Shown here piece by piece: positions 63,548 through 64,000 of a DNA stretch of 64,000 nucleotides. A program made the position numbers and the translations under genes. The notes below the pieces were generated by a model that was not told the origin of the DNA, did no database searches, and saw only the letters and a program-made list of their open reading frames with translations. This DNA is from Hyphomicrobiales bacterium (lineage in GTDB: Bacteria; Pseudomonadota; Alphaproteobacteria; Rhizobiales; Beijerinckiaceae), in contig UBNE01000018.1 of NCBI GenBank assembly GCA_900466745.1, positions 87,757 through 151,756 on the forward strand, written 5' to 3'. The first letter of the stretch is position 1. Every line of letters begins with the position of its first letter.

Positions 63548-64000
63548 TCAGCCGCCGAACAGGCGCAGCACGCTCTGGTCCGCCTGGGAGGCGAGCGAGA
63601 GGGCCGTCTGCGACAGCTGCTGACGGGTGTTGAGCGCGAGCAGGCTGGCGCCTTCCTCGTTGGGATCGGCGAGGACGAGGTTGTCGGCGCCGGTCTTCAA
63701 GGTGTTGACCAGCTCCTTGGTGAAGTCCTGGCGCGTCTGCGCGACCGAGAGGTTCGAGCCCAGCGTCGAGGACAGCGATTTCAGCGAGGTCAGCGCGCCG
63801 TTGAGGGCGTTCGTCGCCTTGTCGAGATCGTTGTCGTTCTGGAAGTTGAACAGCCCGTCGAGCTGGGTGTTGACCGCCTGGGAGATGCCGAGATTCTCGG
63901 CGCTCACCACGGTGCCCTGGATGTCCAGTTTGGTCTGGTTGGTGCCGGTCTTCTCGTTGAAGGCGATGCTGAGGCGGTCTCCGGCGAGAAGGTTGATGCC
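63548..64000 (-). CDS. fliC: Flagellin C-terminal part (5' end outside window)
   Basis: The C-terminal 150 residues of a flagellin; the gene continues beyond base 64000. Visible: FNEKTGTNQTKLDIQGTVVSAENLGI at the boundary, then an amphipathic D0/D1 helix (NDNDLDKATNALNGALTSLKSLSSTLGSNLSVAQTRQDFTKELVNTLKTGADNLVLADPNEEGA) and the end LALNTRQQLSQTALSLASQADQSVLRLFGG, the flagellin terminus in which the last helix packs inside the filament. The upstream regulatory region that FlbT would act on is not in the window. Copy number of flagellin genes cannot be judged. Confidence 0.95.
   Translation of the reverse strand, partial: GINLLAGDRLSIAFNEKTGTNQTKLDIQGTVVSAENLGISQAVNTQLDGLFNFQNDNDLDKATNALNGALTSLKSLSSTLGSNLSVAQTRQDFTKELVNTLKTGADNLVLADPNEEGASLLALNTRQQLSQTALSLASQADQSVLRLFGG

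Overview
The window is a GC-rich, densely coded stretch of bacterial chromosome. It looks like an alphaproteobacterium of the order Hyphomicrobiales (Rhizobiales). The pointers are the FlaF/FlbT flagellin regulators, an HWE-type histidine kinase, a thioredoxin-reductase-like ferredoxin-NADP reductase, a membrane cytochrome-type urate hydroxylase (PuuD) and an acetolactate synthase with the GEAS form of the ThDP motif. A Bosea-like genus is my best guess, but it is an inference. I see no rRNA, CRISPR array, transposase, integrase or phage block.

Layout. 1-6738: branched-chain amino acid genes. These are ilvI (5' end outside the window), a racemase, a GST and ilvN, then a small membrane protein, a DUF924 gene on the other strand, and a TetR regulator placed directly before ilvC. 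6990-12056: small membrane proteins, a DedA protein, a NitT/TauT-type ABC importer (ATPase, permease, binding protein) and an HWE sensor kinase. 12155-17872: a compact same-strand run of pyridoxal kinase, an endonuclease/exonuclease/phosphatase-fold protein, a PhzF protein, a Nudix-like hydrolase and an M3 metallopeptidase. 18038-24767: a small HTH protein, a SulP transporter, a lipoprotein, a DUF1275 protein, leuA with a leucine-rich leader peptide, and an NCS2 nucleobase permease. 24954-30237: tRNA-Lys(CUU), a run of small envelope proteins (RcnB-like, MgtC-like, proline-rich, PagL-like), an M20 peptidase and an orphan SNF2-type helicase.

30253-33710 is a uric-acid degradation block: a fused allantoinase/OHCU decarboxylase, HiuH and, divergently, PuuD. 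With the NCS2 permease it suggests import and use of purines as a nitrogen source. 34023-44436 holds a YfhO-like membrane protein, a ferredoxin-NADP reductase, a GlcG-type protein, a BON-LysM protein, a rhodanese, a DUF3829 protein, an orphan molybdopterin-binding hydroxylase subunit and two cytochromes c. 44467-57586 holds regulators, transporters, an SDR without the usual catalytic pair, an LpxH-like phosphoesterase overlapping a GT4 glycosyltransferase, a CPA2 antiporter, an orphan MoxR ATPase, an ABA4-like fusion protein with a divergent TetR regulator, SixA, and the YcjX/YcjF pair. 57764-64000 is flagellar: flgE, flgK and flgL face flaF, flbT and a flagellin gene that runs off the window.

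Nothing here is clearly a new large system. The best leads are the leuA leader peptide, inverted-repeat operators beside two TetR genes, the orphan molybdenum-hydroxylase subunit next to cytochromes, the orphan SNF2 helicase, several unlisted very small membrane proteins, and three unrelated families of intergenic palindromic repeats.
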